Source of the DNA: Polytrichum commune
Lineage: Eukaryota; Streptophyta; Polytrichopsida; Polytrichales; Polytrichaceae
Assembly: GCA_950295325.1 (NCBI GenBank)
Contig: OX485804.1
Span: forward strand, 49,166,001 to 49,230,000
Length of the DNA stretch: 64,000 bases
Direction: 5' to 3'
The translations under genes and the position numbers were made by a program. Below the pieces are notes generated by a model. That model was not told the origin of the DNA, made no database searches, and saw nothing but the letters and a program-made list of their open reading frames with translations. Positions 26,586 to 39,797 of this stretch are shown piece after piece. Each line of letters opens with the position of its first letter. The stretch's first letter is position 1.

Positions 26586-28569
26586 GTACTCCTTGTAGTT
26601 TGAGAAACCAATGTTTAAGCTTGGGTCTATTCTTCAGTCCAAAAGTAAAGTTTATTAAGAGCACCTCCACTGTGCCACGTTAAAGGGACGTGCTAAGCTC
26701 TTTAATGTGGCCTTGCTGAAAAAAATAGGGGGCCATTGCAGCCTTTAAATGCGGCCTTCATAGCCAGGCCTCGCCATTTGTGCCTCTACACTCGCCAATG
26801 TCACGGGCCTCAATTTTTGTTTCTCTCCCCTACACCCCTCAGGTAGGTCACTCTATAGGATTTTTGTGCACCATGTGCGGCGGAGAGGTATTTGTTTAAG
26901 GGTTATTTACCTCCAAGGCACAAATTAGAAGCTCCCTATAATTACTTGATTCTCTAAAATGGCCTATTTTTTTGCACCTTACCATTACTTATACTACCCA
27001 TGACATTGCAATTTTTTGTGGTCTATATTCCATTTAATTAAAAAAACTCAATTTAAAAGTGGTGGGAAAAAGCATGGCAACAAAAATGCATAAAGCATAC
27101 GTACCAATTCAAAAACTAAGTGCAAAATTCTCATACAAGTGAAAGACTTGTGCTTACCAAAACAAATCTTAACTTGTGCAAAATATGTGTATCGTTAACC
27201 ACATCACAGAAGAACAAGTGTGATAACATGATGCATATCATTCCAACACCATAACTTGAATGATATCATACAATTGAAGAACACAAGGATACTTAAGCAT
27301 AATGTAGTTTAAAATTTGCTTTAAAATTTGCAATTTTACAACCTATAGAACATAACCTTCATGCATAAAAAGAAAGAAAGCTTAGAGTGGAAACACAACA
27401 AGAATGAGCGTGTATTTACAAACACCATACATGCTCCGTAAAAGTCTAACCAAAACACAAAAAAAAATAACTGCAACTATGCATTGCAGCTATGCAGCTA
27501 TGCAAAAGTCATGTGGTTCCCTACAAGTCTGTGCAGGTGGGTTTAGGGTATGCAAACAAAACAAACCTATGTAATCATGTCACATACCTTAGTGTCCAAT
27601 CATACACCAAAAAAATGATTTATGACAAAAAAAACATAGGAACGTCAAGATCTAAGAGTAGGGTTGCCCAAACACGCTTGCAACACGCCGAAGCACAACT
27701 CAACATCTTTTCACACCGTTTCTTGCCGCTCGGCAAAATAAACCTTTTTTTTATCTTAGTGCTCGTGAATGCTTTGAATAAAGCATGCCCACTCCGGGTA
27801 TATTCCATCAGTGAGCAAATAATAACGATCATAATCGCACCCGTTCACTTATATCACAAGCCTCGGAAGTGAGCATATTATGAGTCAAGGGTGACCTATC
27901 AAGCACATTCAAGTCATTGTTAGAACTAGGCAGTCCAAAAAAAAACATGCCATATGTGCAAATCCCTATCCGCAATGCAACGTCCGAAAAGTTTTTGAAG
28001 TTATTAAGGTTAATTGCCTACCTCTTTAAAAGGGCATAGGCTATTTCCCTCATGGCATAGGTTGCATCCTACAATATCAAATTTTTGTAAGTTGAAAACC
28101 TTTTGAGTTTTTAAGTTACCCGCCAATTGCCTTCAAAACTAATTTTTAGTATGTTAAAATCCTTCATATCTTTTAATGTTGTAGGCTTTAAATTCAAAAT
28201 TTGAGTACTAAGTGGTATCCTTGGCAGGAATTGAACCTGGCTAAGCCCTTCACCACGTTTGAAAGCCAAGGATTAACCAACTATTTTTTAAAGAGTTGAT
28301 TATAAGTTATGAAAGGTTGCTAAAATTCAAATGAGTTTAAGGGTGAAAGTCCTCACCATCTTCTGATTCAACCTCTACTCTTCCTCCAAGATATAGCCTA
28401 AAGATATGTACTTAGGCCAACTAATTTCCCAATTTGAAGAAGGATGAATGGCTAAAATCCTCTCTTTTAAAAAATTTGTAGGCAAAATTTCGTACATGTT
28501 TTTTATCACATAGGTTGATATCCTATGTTTTTAAATTGTCCATAGGCTCTTTGTCCTACTCTTTCAAAA
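26586..28569. other. intergenic; partial repeat 26842-27050
   Basis: 26842-27050 repeats the right half of the element at 19190-19400 in opposite orientation. The remainder has no supported gene; a 126-codon plus-strand frame at 27492-27872 has no recognisable domain. Confidence 0.5.
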
Positions 28570-29354
28570 TTTTGTAGGCTAAGTCACAAATTTTGTAGGC
28601 TGCATTTGTATTAGCCTTAGGCTCTTGCCGGACGCTGCCGCAATTGTCTCCAAAATGATAGGCATATTTCCATCTTTGTCTCCAAAATTCCCTTGCCAAG
28701 CATCGGGACAATTTTTCCACACATAATGCATGCAAATTGAGAGACGTGAACATGCCCGGGAACCCATGATCATGGTTGATGGCCAATTGCTTCTCAAAGG
28801 CTTCCCGTGTTGGTTGACTAAGATGATGATCTTCAAACTCCGCCCTAATTGCTAGACAAAATCTTTTCACGTCCTCCATAGCCGTGCTTTCACTAGTTCT
28901 ACAATATTCATTTGTGCCATCTTCTGACAAGCCATAACAAAGCATTCGTAACGCAAATGTGCACTTTTGGTGTGGTAAAAGTCATATATACCCACATGTA
29001 TCCACTTTTTGGACGAGTAATTCTCCTGCTCAAAAACCCTATCCATGATCGTCAAAAAAAGGTTAGGGTTGCATGCATTAGCGTCTACGGCACAAATTTG
29101 GCCCATACACCAGCTTGTCACAAAAGTAATTGGACATCATGTGATGGTGCATCTCAACCCTGAACCTCTCAATGTTTAGGGGATTTTCTGGGACGGGATC
29201 CACCTTGAATTGATGGTAATGCTCGTCCAAGATTCACAAACCCTGATCCCAATACAAAATTTAGTACGACATCATCCTCCTCATCATCGTCATCGATGAG
29301 GCGTTCCCGACTAGCCCTAATTTGTGCGTGCCATGCATCCATGGGGAAAACCAC
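28570..29354 (-). pseudogene. Harbinger-type transposase pseudogene (Plant_tran-like)
   Basis: Pieces in different frames line up with the plant Harbinger-type transposon protein family (PF04827-like, from memory). In order: an acidic start (DDDDEEDDVV); FALRMLCYGLSEDGTNEYCR-type text; STAMEDVKRFCLAI; LAINHDHGFPGMF; then, after a frame change, MHYVWKNCPDAWQGNFGDKD and IILETIAA. The conserved C-terminal catalytic region is missing and at least two frame changes are needed, so no full product can be made. Ends of the parent element were not found. Confidence 0.72.
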
Positions 29355-30950
29355 TCAAGCGTGTGACCAAGAACAAGAATGAAAGAAATTGAGCAAACGG
29401 CCTAGACCAACAATGTCGCAATGGAGCTCAAAAAAACCAACCCGTAGTGGAGCAGTGAAGCTTACAAATCGGTCCCATGGTCCTCGGGCCACATGGCTGG
29501 TACTCATTGGGGAAGACAGAGCCAATCCCTGTCACCCTGCCCCATCACTTGATTTTGCGGAGGTGTGTAACAAATTTTAATTTTTGGCATGAACCACCCA
29601 ACCACAAGATAAGATTTTTTGTTTTTTGTTTTTTATTTTATTTTAAAAAAAACCTCCTTACTCTAGCATGGTTGTCTTAAGTTTAACCAAAGTAAAAGCA
29701 TGTTCATTATTAGCAAAAATAATGTACTCTATGTTTTTACTTTAAATTCATTCTAGACTACCGTTATCTTAGTTCTAGTCAACATGTACCAATAATGGCC
29801 CATGTTACAAGGTGTCAGGTTTGGCAAGTCTCGGGCTTCACGTGGGTGGGGGACAACCGCGCCAAACTTGGCATTGTATTTCCCCGAGCCCTTCAAGCCA
29901 ACTTTGACGAGTTAGATTATCCGCGGCAGGGTGGAAATGCTCTAAGGGGTTTCAAGGGTTTTTTTGGACCTGAATTCTAATGCAAACCCACTCTAATAAT
30001 AACATAAAACCAAGATACCAAAGCATGATTGGCGATTTTACTTGTTTGTCTGTAATTGGATTTTGCCCTATTTTTGTGTTTATTACATGTTCTTTACATC
30101 CATTGATATTTCTCTTGAAAATCCAATGATGCGGATGGATGGAAGGACGATGTGGGTGGATGAAATCTTTATAACAAACAACTATGTATGGTAATGGGTC
30201 ACCTCATTACCATATATACACTCTAAACTCCATAATATCAACCCCCATAATGTCACACACTCTTTAATATCCCGAAAACTGTAGGGAACGGATGTTCATA
30301 CTTCAAATCTCACTCCTTATTGTCACATTTCTCTCCCTTAAATCACGGAATTTGCCATTAGAAGTCAATCCACACCCTCACATTGCGCCATGTGTCAACA
30401 TGTGGAGTGTCACCTTCTTCTTCTTATGCCACTTGTTGACTGTTGGTGCATGCGTCTGCCACATCACCAGGGTAGGCCAAGTGGAGTGGACCACACTAGC
30501 GTAGGTGACAGGAGAACGAATTCAAATCGTCCTCACATCTCCTTTGTGTTATTCCATAGTGTCACATGCTACACTAATTCTATAGTATCACGCATCCATG
30601 TTCACACTACAAAACTCCGTAATATCACGTGCACTTTGGTTGCCATAGGTGTCATACTATGGAGTTTAGAGTGTAGTTGGAATCCACATGACTCGCCTTG
30701 ACGAGCTTGCCATGCAGATTCCAATTATATACTACTTATGGCACTCCCGACACCCATCATCTAGTACGTAACTAGATTTTGCTCACTTCTCTATGTTTAT
30801 TACGCATTCCTTTCATCCCATAAAATTTCTTTGGTAATGGGCGCCACCTTGACAGTCTCGCTATGTGGATTGTGATTATATCCGGTAATGCCACCCCAAC
30901 ATCAATTAACGCCCATTACCTTATTAGTGCGTAGTTACCCTCCACGTCAC
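29355..30950. other. intergenic, short inverted repeats
   Basis: ACACTCTAAACTCCATA near 30219 is inverted near 30658-30676, and phrases of the type CCATAATGTCACAC recur between, suggesting a decayed TIR element of roughly 500 bp. No gene seen. Confidence 0.4.
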
Positions 30951-32165
30951 CCTTTTCTCAGCTCCTTTCTGACTTGCCAACGTGGCGCGAACGTGGCAAC
31001 GATAACCCCCAGCATCGCCACGGTGGCCGCAACCCCGCATAGTCACGCGATGGGGACCGCAGACGCAAACGCGCAGTAGCGTGAGCGTGAGTCCAGCCGC
31101 TCGGCGGCGGCCCTAGAGAACAGAAAGCAGCTTGAACAGAGGGAGGGAAGGCAGGTTGAGGCCGTTTGGTTTCCCCGCTACTTGGATTGCAGGTTTGGCG
31201 GAATGTGCCGGGAGCCAGGAATTCGGACTACCTTTCCGATCCCGTAAACTGTGTGCGCTGCCAAAGCTCGTCTTTACTGCCGCCCCTCTAAGCCCGGAAG
31301 GAATTCCGCCAATTGTAGATAGATAGCCTCCCACACACTCATGCTTTAACCTCATTAGCCTGGCTGCTGCTGCTCACTGTTGCTGTTGCTGTTGCTGTTG
31401 CACATCCCTCTTGCTCTTATCGTCGGTGGCAGGCACCCCCACACTAATAACTCAACTCAACTCAACTCAACTTATCAACTCACTCCTGCACCGATTGTCG
31501 TCGCCATTTCCGTTACTGTGCTTTGCCGCTTCAACTTGGAGACAGTGAAGGAAGAAAAGAAAAGGAAGGCAGCAAGCGGTGCTACACAAGCAGCCTACTT
31601 ACTTACTGTGGTGTGCACGGGAACCTACTTTGTTGGTCGTTGTTTGTTTGTTGGTGAATTGGGTAGGCGCAGGCAGGCAAGGGTAGGGGTCCATTAAGAA
31701 TTTGGACTTTGGAGGATCCGGAGGTTTTGGAGGTGTACGGAGAGGGTTGAGAGTCGAGGAGCCTTTGCTTTCTTCTTCTCCTTCCCTCTTCTTTCGTCCT
31801 TGGAAGGGTGGTGTAGAGTCGGGAAGGAAAGCTAGGGATAGAGGCGTGGACAGAGTTGGTTTTTGAGCTGGGATTTGGGTTGAAGGTGAGGGAGAATTGA
31901 GACCTTGTTCGTTATGGGGTTGGCTGATGTGTTGGATTCTCGAGGTTTTGCATTCTGGTGGAGAGTAATTGGAGAGTGCGGAACAGTTTCGTGCAAGTTG
32001 TGTGAGTTTTTGTGCAAGTTGCAAAGCTAACCTAATGGCACATGACGTGGGATCCGATGCACGGAGAGGGAGAGAGAGGGAGAGGTTAGCTTGGGTGCTG
32101 ATGGGGGAGGGTTGGGTATGTATACTGGTGTGTGCAGAAACAATTAGGTAGGCAGGAGGGTGAAT
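30951..32165 (+). promoter_or_regulatory. GC-rich leader region upstream of the carbamoylputrescine amidase gene
   Basis: 30950-31330 is the most G+C- and CpG-rich non-LINE stretch in the window. It is followed by simple repeats (CTGTTG units at 31377-31400, ACTCA units at 31450-31473) and a G/A-rich stretch to the ATG at 32166. It probably holds the promoter and 5' untranslated region. No transcription start can be fixed from sequence. The long minus-strand frame here is low-complexity. Confidence 0.4.
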
Positions 32166-35100
32166 ATGGGGGCAGGAGGACGCGAAGAGCGCGTGGTGGG
32201 GGTGGCTGCCATGCAATTCTCCTGCACAAATGATTTGGAGACCAACGTCAGCAAAGCGGAGAGGTATCTACCTACCTACCAATGCCACTCCCTTCACTGT
32301 CTTGCCATCTCTCAATCCAGCAATGCTAATGCTCCAGTATAATTCACTCCCCGGCACGCATACATCCAATTGCGGCCGATTCCATCGCGTAGCTACGGAT
32401 ATCGGAGTTCTTGGTCTCCTGCAGTCACCAGCCGTGCTTAAGACTGTGTTTCCTTCCCTCAGTTGATAGATGCACTTCAATGCTGCTGACATGCAGAATG
32501 TGACTTTGGTCTTAATGTGTACAACAAGTAGGTTGAAAGATAGGTGGTCGGTCAGGCGGAGGGGGTTTTATCAGCTATGTTTGGAGATGCAAGTCCACCA
32601 AGTGCAGGACTTTGTTTCGTCCTCAAACAATATTTCTCCCTCCATGATGTTATACTTTGGATTTGGGCCTAGAGTTTCAGATGGACATGCTGGGGCATAA
32701 TTTCTCCGAAACGCATGGTAACACGTTGCAAACCTCAAAACTGTAGGTGGGCTGTGATAAGACTGACATGCAGAATGTAACTCTGATTTAATGTGTTGAA
32801 GTAGGTTGAATGATATGTGGTGGGTCGGTTGGAGTGAATTTGGGGTTTAGCAGATATGTTCGGAGATCCAGGTTTAGCAAAAAGGAGTGCTAGTTGCCAC
32901 TCTGTTATGTCCTCAAGTGATAATTATCCCTCTTTGATAATTTGTATCGGAGCCTGGAGTTTCAGTCTGGCATCCTGGGGCAAAGTGTCTCCAAAACGCA
33001 TGTTAGCATGGATTCCACTTCGTTTTCTAAATTTGGCACAATCTACTAGAAGTAGATCAACTAATCATAACAGCCACAATTTGCTTACCGGAGGTCCAGC
33101 CACACATAGCAGCTTGAGATCAAGCTCAATCTTGCAAGTTTGGTGGGCCAAGGTAAAACCCAAATTTGGACCTTTACATGTGCCTAAAATGGTGGAGCTT
33201 TGGTTCCTTCCTTTTTGGGATTGAATGCCAAGTTCAACTTGCCTGGACTTGAAGTTCTAGTCATCGGACTTGAAATTCTACATGTTCAAGTTTATGGTTA
33301 CATTTCTAAATCAATTCAAAAAAAGTGGGGACCAAGCTTGAGACAAAGCTCCACCATCTTAGGCACAGGTAAGGCATAAATTATTTTTCCTTGGCCCACT
33401 GAACTTGCTCAAGTTGTGTTTGGGAATCTATCAACTTCAAAATCCATCAGATACATATGGATGTCAGACCAAAGTTATTAGACCAAAGTACTAGACACAG
33501 GAAATGAAGAATGCTATAATGCATGCACTTTTTTGAATTGATTTTTATATAGGTTTCCAATATCTAGTTGCGACAGTAGACTTAGTAAATGTGTTTTTAT
33601 GCGCGTCGAGTGTAAACTATGACCAGTTGTCAACGGGATGGGGTTTTTTCTTGCAATCACTTGTGGACCACCAATACTTCTGGAGAAAGATCTAAATGGT
33701 TTTGTTTCACATACAGCACTGAAAAGTAGGGTGCCTTTGCTGACATTCTCCATATCTACTTTGCTCACTTGCCATTGTTGTTCTTGCAGAATGGTACGTG
33801 AGGCACACTCTAAAGGTGCCAACATTATTCTCATTCAGGTAATTTACTGTTAGATGCTGATGCTAGTCTCAGCTGAGTTCATATGCCTGTAGCCACTGAA
33901 ATCTCATAATACCTGTGGTATGTTGGTTTTCGATTTAACTGTGCATATTATTGAAGAAAATTCCTTTCCTCGTAACACAGGAACTATTTGAAGGTTATTA
34001 CTTCTGCCAAGCTCAGAGTGAAGAGTACTTTTCTTGGTCACATCCTCGAGAAGGTCATCCCACCATCCTGCGGTAAGCAATCTTGATAGTACATTCTGAT
34101 CCTCAGTATTACCGTCTTTCATGAGGTTTTTCTTTAAGATAATTTTGGCAAAGTGAAGAAGCTGATGCTTCCATTATACCTGTATCTGGGGCTCAAAGTG
34201 TGACTTTTGGGAAAACAGGATGCAGAGGCTGGCAAAGGAGCTTGGTGTCGTTATTCCTGTCAGCTTTTTTGAGGAGGCAAACAACGCTCACTATAACTCC
34301 ATTGTGATCATAGACGCAGATGGATCTGACCTTGGTATTTACCGCAAATCTCATATTCCCGATGGACCAGGTGAGAATATGTGCATACTCACTATTCCTA
34401 ATGTTATTCCCACAGTAGTAGTGAACACATGGCAAAATTTTGTGTATGGTGGTGGTACCTTATCGATACATTGCCATGTATTGACACCAATTAGGGTGGG
34501 AATGTTCTTGTCAAATACGACCATGGTTAATATACAGTATCCTCTTGTAGATGTGCTGAAACCAACACCGATCCTTTTTGTAGAGATCAGAATTGCCAAC
34601 TGAGAGCGTTTTATCTATTCACAGTAGCCAAGATGTTCTAAACGAGGCATGGGTTTATGAATTGCTTATGCTAAAGCATGGAATATCTGCTGAATCATGC
34701 CGGCATAAATTCATTTCATGTATACTTTGGGTACTGATCATGACATAGAATTGTCACCCTGAACAAATTTCTTGACCGATCATTGCTTGCTTTTAGTAAT
34801 ACTGATTACTGGTTGTGATCATGTCCTGCAGGTTATCAAGAAAAATTCTACTTCAATCCTGGTGATACAGGCTTCAAAGTGAGTGCCTCCAGATGGTCAT
34901 TTTTTTCTGTTAATATTCTGAATGTTTTGTTAGATGGTAGTTTGTCTCACAGTTGTGTGCACCTTGGGAGTACTAAGGATGCTTAGATGTACTAATGAGC
35001 ACTCTTGTTGGCTCACAGGTATTCAAGACCAAATTTGCAACCATTGGTGTAGGTAAGTAATCTTTGATGTCATTATTTTCTGAAATGGTGAGAGATTAGG

Positions 35101-36552
35101 AGATGTCAGTATTTGAGATAAGTAACTCTTTGAAATTTGGAAAGCACAGGGTAAAAGTGATTGTATACCATCCTGGTAGGTATTAGCAAAACAGTACACC
35201 CTGATTACATTGGCATGATTTGACACCAGGAACTGTCATGAGTTTGACCCTGTTCGCAATAGTTGGAAAAGTTGGATGTATTGATGATGGACTGTTCTTC
35301 TATGCCTTTCCAACTATGATTTATATGGTTGATTGATATATTGTAACTTTTTGTACTTGTGCAGCAATTTGTTGGGACCAGTGGTTTCCGGAGAGTGCAC
35401 GTGCAATGGCCTTAATGGGTGCAGAACTTTTATTCTTTCCGACTGCAATTGGCAGTGAACCACAAGATGGGGACTTGGATTCAAGTGGCCACTGGCGACG
35501 CGTTATGCAGGGTCATGCGGGCGCCAATCTGGTTTGTGTTATGCTTCCTGCTTCGGCTTTCAATAAATTATTATTCTTGAAATAATGCCACATGGCAGAC
35601 TTTAACATTGCTTGAGACCATTCAATTATTATGTGGGAAGTATAGTTCAGCAGCAAAAAGATGAACCAATAAGTTCCTTACATTGCCGGTGCAATGGGAG
35701 ACAAGACTAGAGAAAAGAGGCAGTACCACATCATTAAGCCTTAAAAGGACGTTGGGACTCAATGTAAGACATATATGCGCAATTTCTACGAGCCTCACCA
35801 AGTCTTAGAATTATTTTCACTAATTTGGGAGTTCGAAACTTTCTTTAGTACATCATCTCATTCCAAGCATAATTAAATTACATACTCTTGTGATATCGAT
35901 GATCAAAATACAAAGTATGTATTTGTATCCAAGTGCACTCAGGCTGTGTATTCGAACCTAAATCCTTAACAACATTAAGTGTTGGGATTTCAAGTGCACA
36001 TTGCGACAGTCTGGGCCTCTCAGACGCTTGAGGGTTAACATGTTGTAGCACATCAAATGGAAATGCCTGAAATTTAATATAGCCATTTGTTGTCGTTGGA
36101 GATAACAAAAATGTGGTTCTCGTGGGCTGGCAGGTCCCAGTGATTGCATCGAACCGAGTAGGTGAGGAGACGATTCAAACTGAGCATGGCCCCAGCAAGA
36201 TCACCTTCTATGGGACTTCATTTATTGCAGGTGAATCCGTGCTCCTGAAATATCTGTTATTGATGCAATTCCTACTTTTTGGATTGTCTCATGGAGAGAA
36301 TGCTAGATTTTTTTCTGTACCAAAATTGCTGACGGTGCTTCGGTGCTTCGGTGCGAGTGTGTGTTTGCAGGACCAACAGGTGAAATAGTGGAATCAGCTG
36401 ATAACAAGAGTGACACTGTGCTAGTGGCTAAATTTGATCTGAACCAACTGAAAGTGAAACGGAGTAGTTGGGGGGTTTTCCGGGATCGGCGTCCGGAGCT
36501 ATATAAGGTTCTCTTGACATTAGATGGGCAAATGAAACCAAACACCATTTGA
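32166..36552 (+). CDS. CPA: N-carbamoylputrescine amidase (9 exons)
   Basis: Hydrolyses N-carbamoylputrescine to putrescine, CO2 and ammonia, the last step of the arginine decarboxylase route to polyamines in plants (NLP1 in Arabidopsis); expected in the cytosol. Exons: 32166-32263, 33790-33838, 33981-34072, 34219-34370, 34832-34878, 35019-35052, 35365-35531, 36134-36230, 36371-36552; 305 aa, all GT-AG and in phase. The nitrilase-superfamily triad is present: E50 in QELFEGYY, K123 in YRKSHIPDGPG and C160 in AICWDQWFPE. Other family blocks are VVIPVSFFEEAN, GSEPQDGDLDS and ITFYGTSFIAGPTG. Length is normal for the family. No transit peptide is seen. Intron 1 (about 1.5 kb) carries a tandem duplication and a fold-back. 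Confidence 0.95.
32486..33011. repeat. two-copy tandem direct repeat in CPA intron 1
   Basis: Unit 1 (about 32486-32725) and unit 2 (about 32763-33011) both start CTGACATGCAGAATGT, offset by 277 bp, and share GTCCTCAA and GTTTCAG blocks and an ACGCATG end. They are diverged, so the duplication is old. No exon is included. Confidence 0.65.
33112..33425. mobile_element. fold-back element in CPA intron 1
   Basis: Left arm 33112-33222 and right arm about 33322-33425 are inverted: GTGGGCCAAGG, ATGTGCCTAA and ATGGTGGAGCTTTG-type blocks reappear as complements (AAAGCTCCACCATCTTAGGCA, CCTTGGCCCAC). Probably a MITE. It would fold into a long stem in the pre-mRNA. Confidence 0.6.
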
Positions 36553-36979
36553 TCGTCGGGTCGGTTGTGCCCCTTGAGCTCACAATGTTGGTCTAGCCCT
36601 TTACGAGACTTCAAATTTTCACCCTCATGAAGCTCGAATCCACATTGTATAGTGTAAGGCTCCCTTTCTGAGGTATTCATACAGAATTGCCCATTACTAG
36701 AGGCTCTAGTGCAATTTTTATATTTGGAGACCCTTCATTTAGTGCCTGAAAGGGTTCAGCTTCGAAGGGAGGGTAGGGGTTTTTCCTTAAAACTCACAGT
36801 GAAGTACTGTATAGGTAGTTGTTCCAATGCTTATTAGCACCGGTGTACAGAAACATGGGATAGCTACTGGTCTATGCAATGTCTCTCCAGATCTGTGTAA
36901 AATTTTAATGCTGGCTTGTTTGCCAATTCCTGGCTCATTGTTGTGTAGCATCACCTCTTGTATTTTTTATGCATCGGGG

Positions 36980-37095
36980 CTTGAAAGAGGGTGGCTTCAA
37001 CCCAAGGCCCTAACCCAAATCCCTGAGAAATCCGAGGTTAAGCCGCCTAATGCCGGAATAGTACTCGGATGGGTGACCTTCCTGGCACTTGATTT
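36980..37095 (+). repeat. 5S-rRNA-derived sequence (possible Cassandra-type LTR)
   Basis: TCCGAGGTTAAGCCG and AGTACTCGGATGGGTGACC match the 3' half of plant 5S rRNA, including the internal promoter parts (box A-like at 37034-37043, box C-like at 37067-37078). The text before it, AGGCCCTAACCCAAATCC, resembles the lead-in to the 5S part in Cassandra TRIM elements, as recalled. It is diverged and incomplete, so it is not a functional 5S gene. LTR borders were not found. It lies about 430 bp past the CPA stop codon. Confidence 0.7.
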
Positions 37096-37249
37096 TCGGT
37101 GCACAATCATAGTGGAGGTATTTAAGTGAGCAAAGATATTTGCAACTAATTTGTGTGAACTTAGGGGCTTGCCTTGTGGGGAGAGAGGTGGTGGCCAGCT
37201 TGTCCACGCCCATTCAAGTTCACCTTCGAAAGGAGACAACAGTTGTCAG

Positions 37250-39135
37250 GGGTCCTCGAATTCTTGTAATGCTCATTTTCGGATTACATATTACATTTAG
37301 ACCAACTCGATAATGAAGCAACACCATAATTCATGTTAGTGGCAACATTGGAGTTGTCTTTCTTTTCTGTTCTAATCTAATTGGGTTTGAATAAATCAAA
37401 GTGTCATTTCTAGAGTCTGGAGAAAGTCATTGGAAAAGCACGTGCTTTGATTAGGATGAGTTCCATTGCTTTTGGAAATGGAGTTTATCCAGTTTGGAAA
37501 GGCGTACACCTAATCCAACGGAAATATCAGGGGAGAATGTAGTGTGGGAGTCCTGTGTAGAGAATGGCTGAACCTGAAATTGGGGCTGCAATGGTCACAA
37601 GTCTCTTTGAAAAGGGCCCAATATCAAGTCTAAAAGAGTTTCGGACCAAGGTACGTACCTTCATAGTATCCTAATTCTCTTCACTCTTAGTGACCTTGAA
37701 CCCCCTGAACGCTCAAGACTTCACATTCCATTTTCGGGCACCTCCAGCATTAGTGTTGAAAATTTATGTTACGTAGCCAAATAGAATTTCTTATTTTATT
37801 TTATTTTCCTTCAAATTCAATTGTACGGATGTGAACCAGACTATCATATGTTCTTGTTGTGAAAATTTGAAGTCAATCGGATCACATTTGCTAGGTTAGA
37901 GTAACATATGAACATGGCCTTCATCTTGAGAGGGGGGGGGGGGGGGGGGGGGGACTCTGAATTTTTTTTGTTTCATGATCATTTTGGTCATGCCATAAAT
38001 TTTAGACAATTGGCAACTTTGCAGACCTTGGACTTGATTCCATTTGTGACTTGGACTCAATCAACACCCGATGAACACGACCTCATTATCTATAAGTAAC
38101 TTAGAGTTTAATGGGTTCAACTGCTGCAAGGAACAGCGGGTTCTATTCCTTCTTGGGATGGGCTGGCATGGGTGACAAACATTGATTCTTACATAAGGTC
38201 TCTTGAAAAAGTTATTGTAATATATTTCATCTCATTTTTTGAGATAAATGAAAGCACTTGCCAGTTGGCTCCTTACAAATTTTGGGACTCTCAAGTTATA
38301 ATTGTCTTAAGTTTTTCTAGTTAACTGTAGTTGTTTTTGATTTTGGTCTTAAAAAAATTAGTTAATTATAAAAAAAAATTCAAATCGGTTTGAAATTTTT
38401 CTAGTTAATTATAGTTGTTCCCTAAAATGTATTGAAAAAAAATCTAGTTAACTATAGTTATTTTGGCAATTCTCCAAGCTCTGCAACTTTGCCATAACAT
38501 GTTATGTGGATGACAATGAACCACTCCCAAAAATTTGGGTTTTTTGAACAAATTTAGATGACCTTCAAAGTCAGAGGGGCCACATGAGGTTATTTTAGGG
38601 GATCTCCCCTTTTTCATGGAGCAAGCAACATGTGCACTAAGTTTTTTCCACATCAATCCGGTCAAGTTGTGCACAACAGTCACCTTGTCCTAAGGAATAA
38701 AAAATTCAAAAAAATTGCATTCAAATTGGGCATCATATGTTTGGCATCATATTGGCTCCTATATTTGAGCAACACACAGAACCGCATCCCAAAACAAGCA
38801 ATGCCAACCTAACAAAGAAATCCTACATTCTTGGAGTATGAGGTTTTTGAATGTTATTTTGGCCCACATGATAGTGGGCACTACCCTACACCAGATGATA
38901 CCTTTCCATCCATGTAGATTGCCACCTATTGGGTCGCAAACCCTAGTAGACTATCAGGTGGTGATCCATTTCGGGTTGCTTGAGCATTTAAGGCTTAAAA
39001 CGTGGCCAACGCATCCTAAGAAGAAACATCCTTAAAGTTGCATACACTCCAAACCAACACTAAGTCTGAAACCAACACTATGTACTATAGTCAAATGTAT
39101 GATAGTGGTGCATGCTTGATGTTGGTTTTAGGATA
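37250..39135. other. intergenic, no gene recognised
   Basis: Contains a 22-base G run at 37932-37953 (the longest here) and a local repeat of AACTATAGTT-type text near 38320-38460 that also occurs near 2110-2190. No supported frame. Confidence 0.5.
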
Positions 39136-39518
39136 TAAGGTAGATGTGCCTAATCCAGTCTCTGATCTTAAACAGTTACCTATATTTGAGTGTTGTATGG
39201 TTGGACGTGAATCTAAGAACGAACACCAAAACGCATGTGTTGAAAAGCGATTAGACTACAAGCTCCAAATTTGTTATCCATTCTAGACGCAACATAACTG
39301 AGGAGACCTATATGATCTTTTAATAATTCAAATTTAAGAATCTTCACTTTGACAATGAATAAGATATTCATACGAGCTCCAAACATTACGAGGAACATGG
39401 TGACAGGCACAATTCAAATTTGCTAATCATCTCACACTAATTGCATGTCTCATATCATAGCCCACAAGAAATGGGTTGCAAAGAGAAAAAATGTCCATTT
39501 CAAGACCCGCTTACCTTA
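39136..39518 (+). mobile_element. MITE, AAGGTAGATG family (complete)
   Basis: Begins ATAAGGTAGATGTGCC and ends GCTTACCTTAT. The core GAATAAGATATTCATACGAG is at about 39356-39375. About 383 bp, non-coding. Confidence 0.68.
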
Positions 39519-39797
39519 TGTTGGTTCAGGGCGTGACATTCCCAAGTTGGACCAAGAAATTGACATAAGAATATTACTTGAAATTTTCTTTTTAAGTTTT
39601 GTGAACTCTTGGGCCAGATGTGATATCGAAGATGTTCAATGTATAATTTATCATATTGACATTAGTAATATCAAATTGGTGTGAATGAGACTATCTCAAG
39701 CCATACTGGGCTCCAACCCAAAGGCTAACGTCCCCTTCAATTTTGGAGTTTTGAGCTCTTGTGATGTCTTTGTGTAACTTTCTCCATCCAGGACTTA

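Noticed and set aside
27492-27872. 126-codon plus-strand frame
   Set aside because: No domain, no splice partners and A-rich surroundings; likely chance.
31599-32216. 205-codon minus-strand frame over the CPA leader and first exon
   Set aside because: Low-complexity Pro/Ser/Thr/Lys text caused by G/A-rich sequence on the plus strand; no domain, and antisense to a solid exon.
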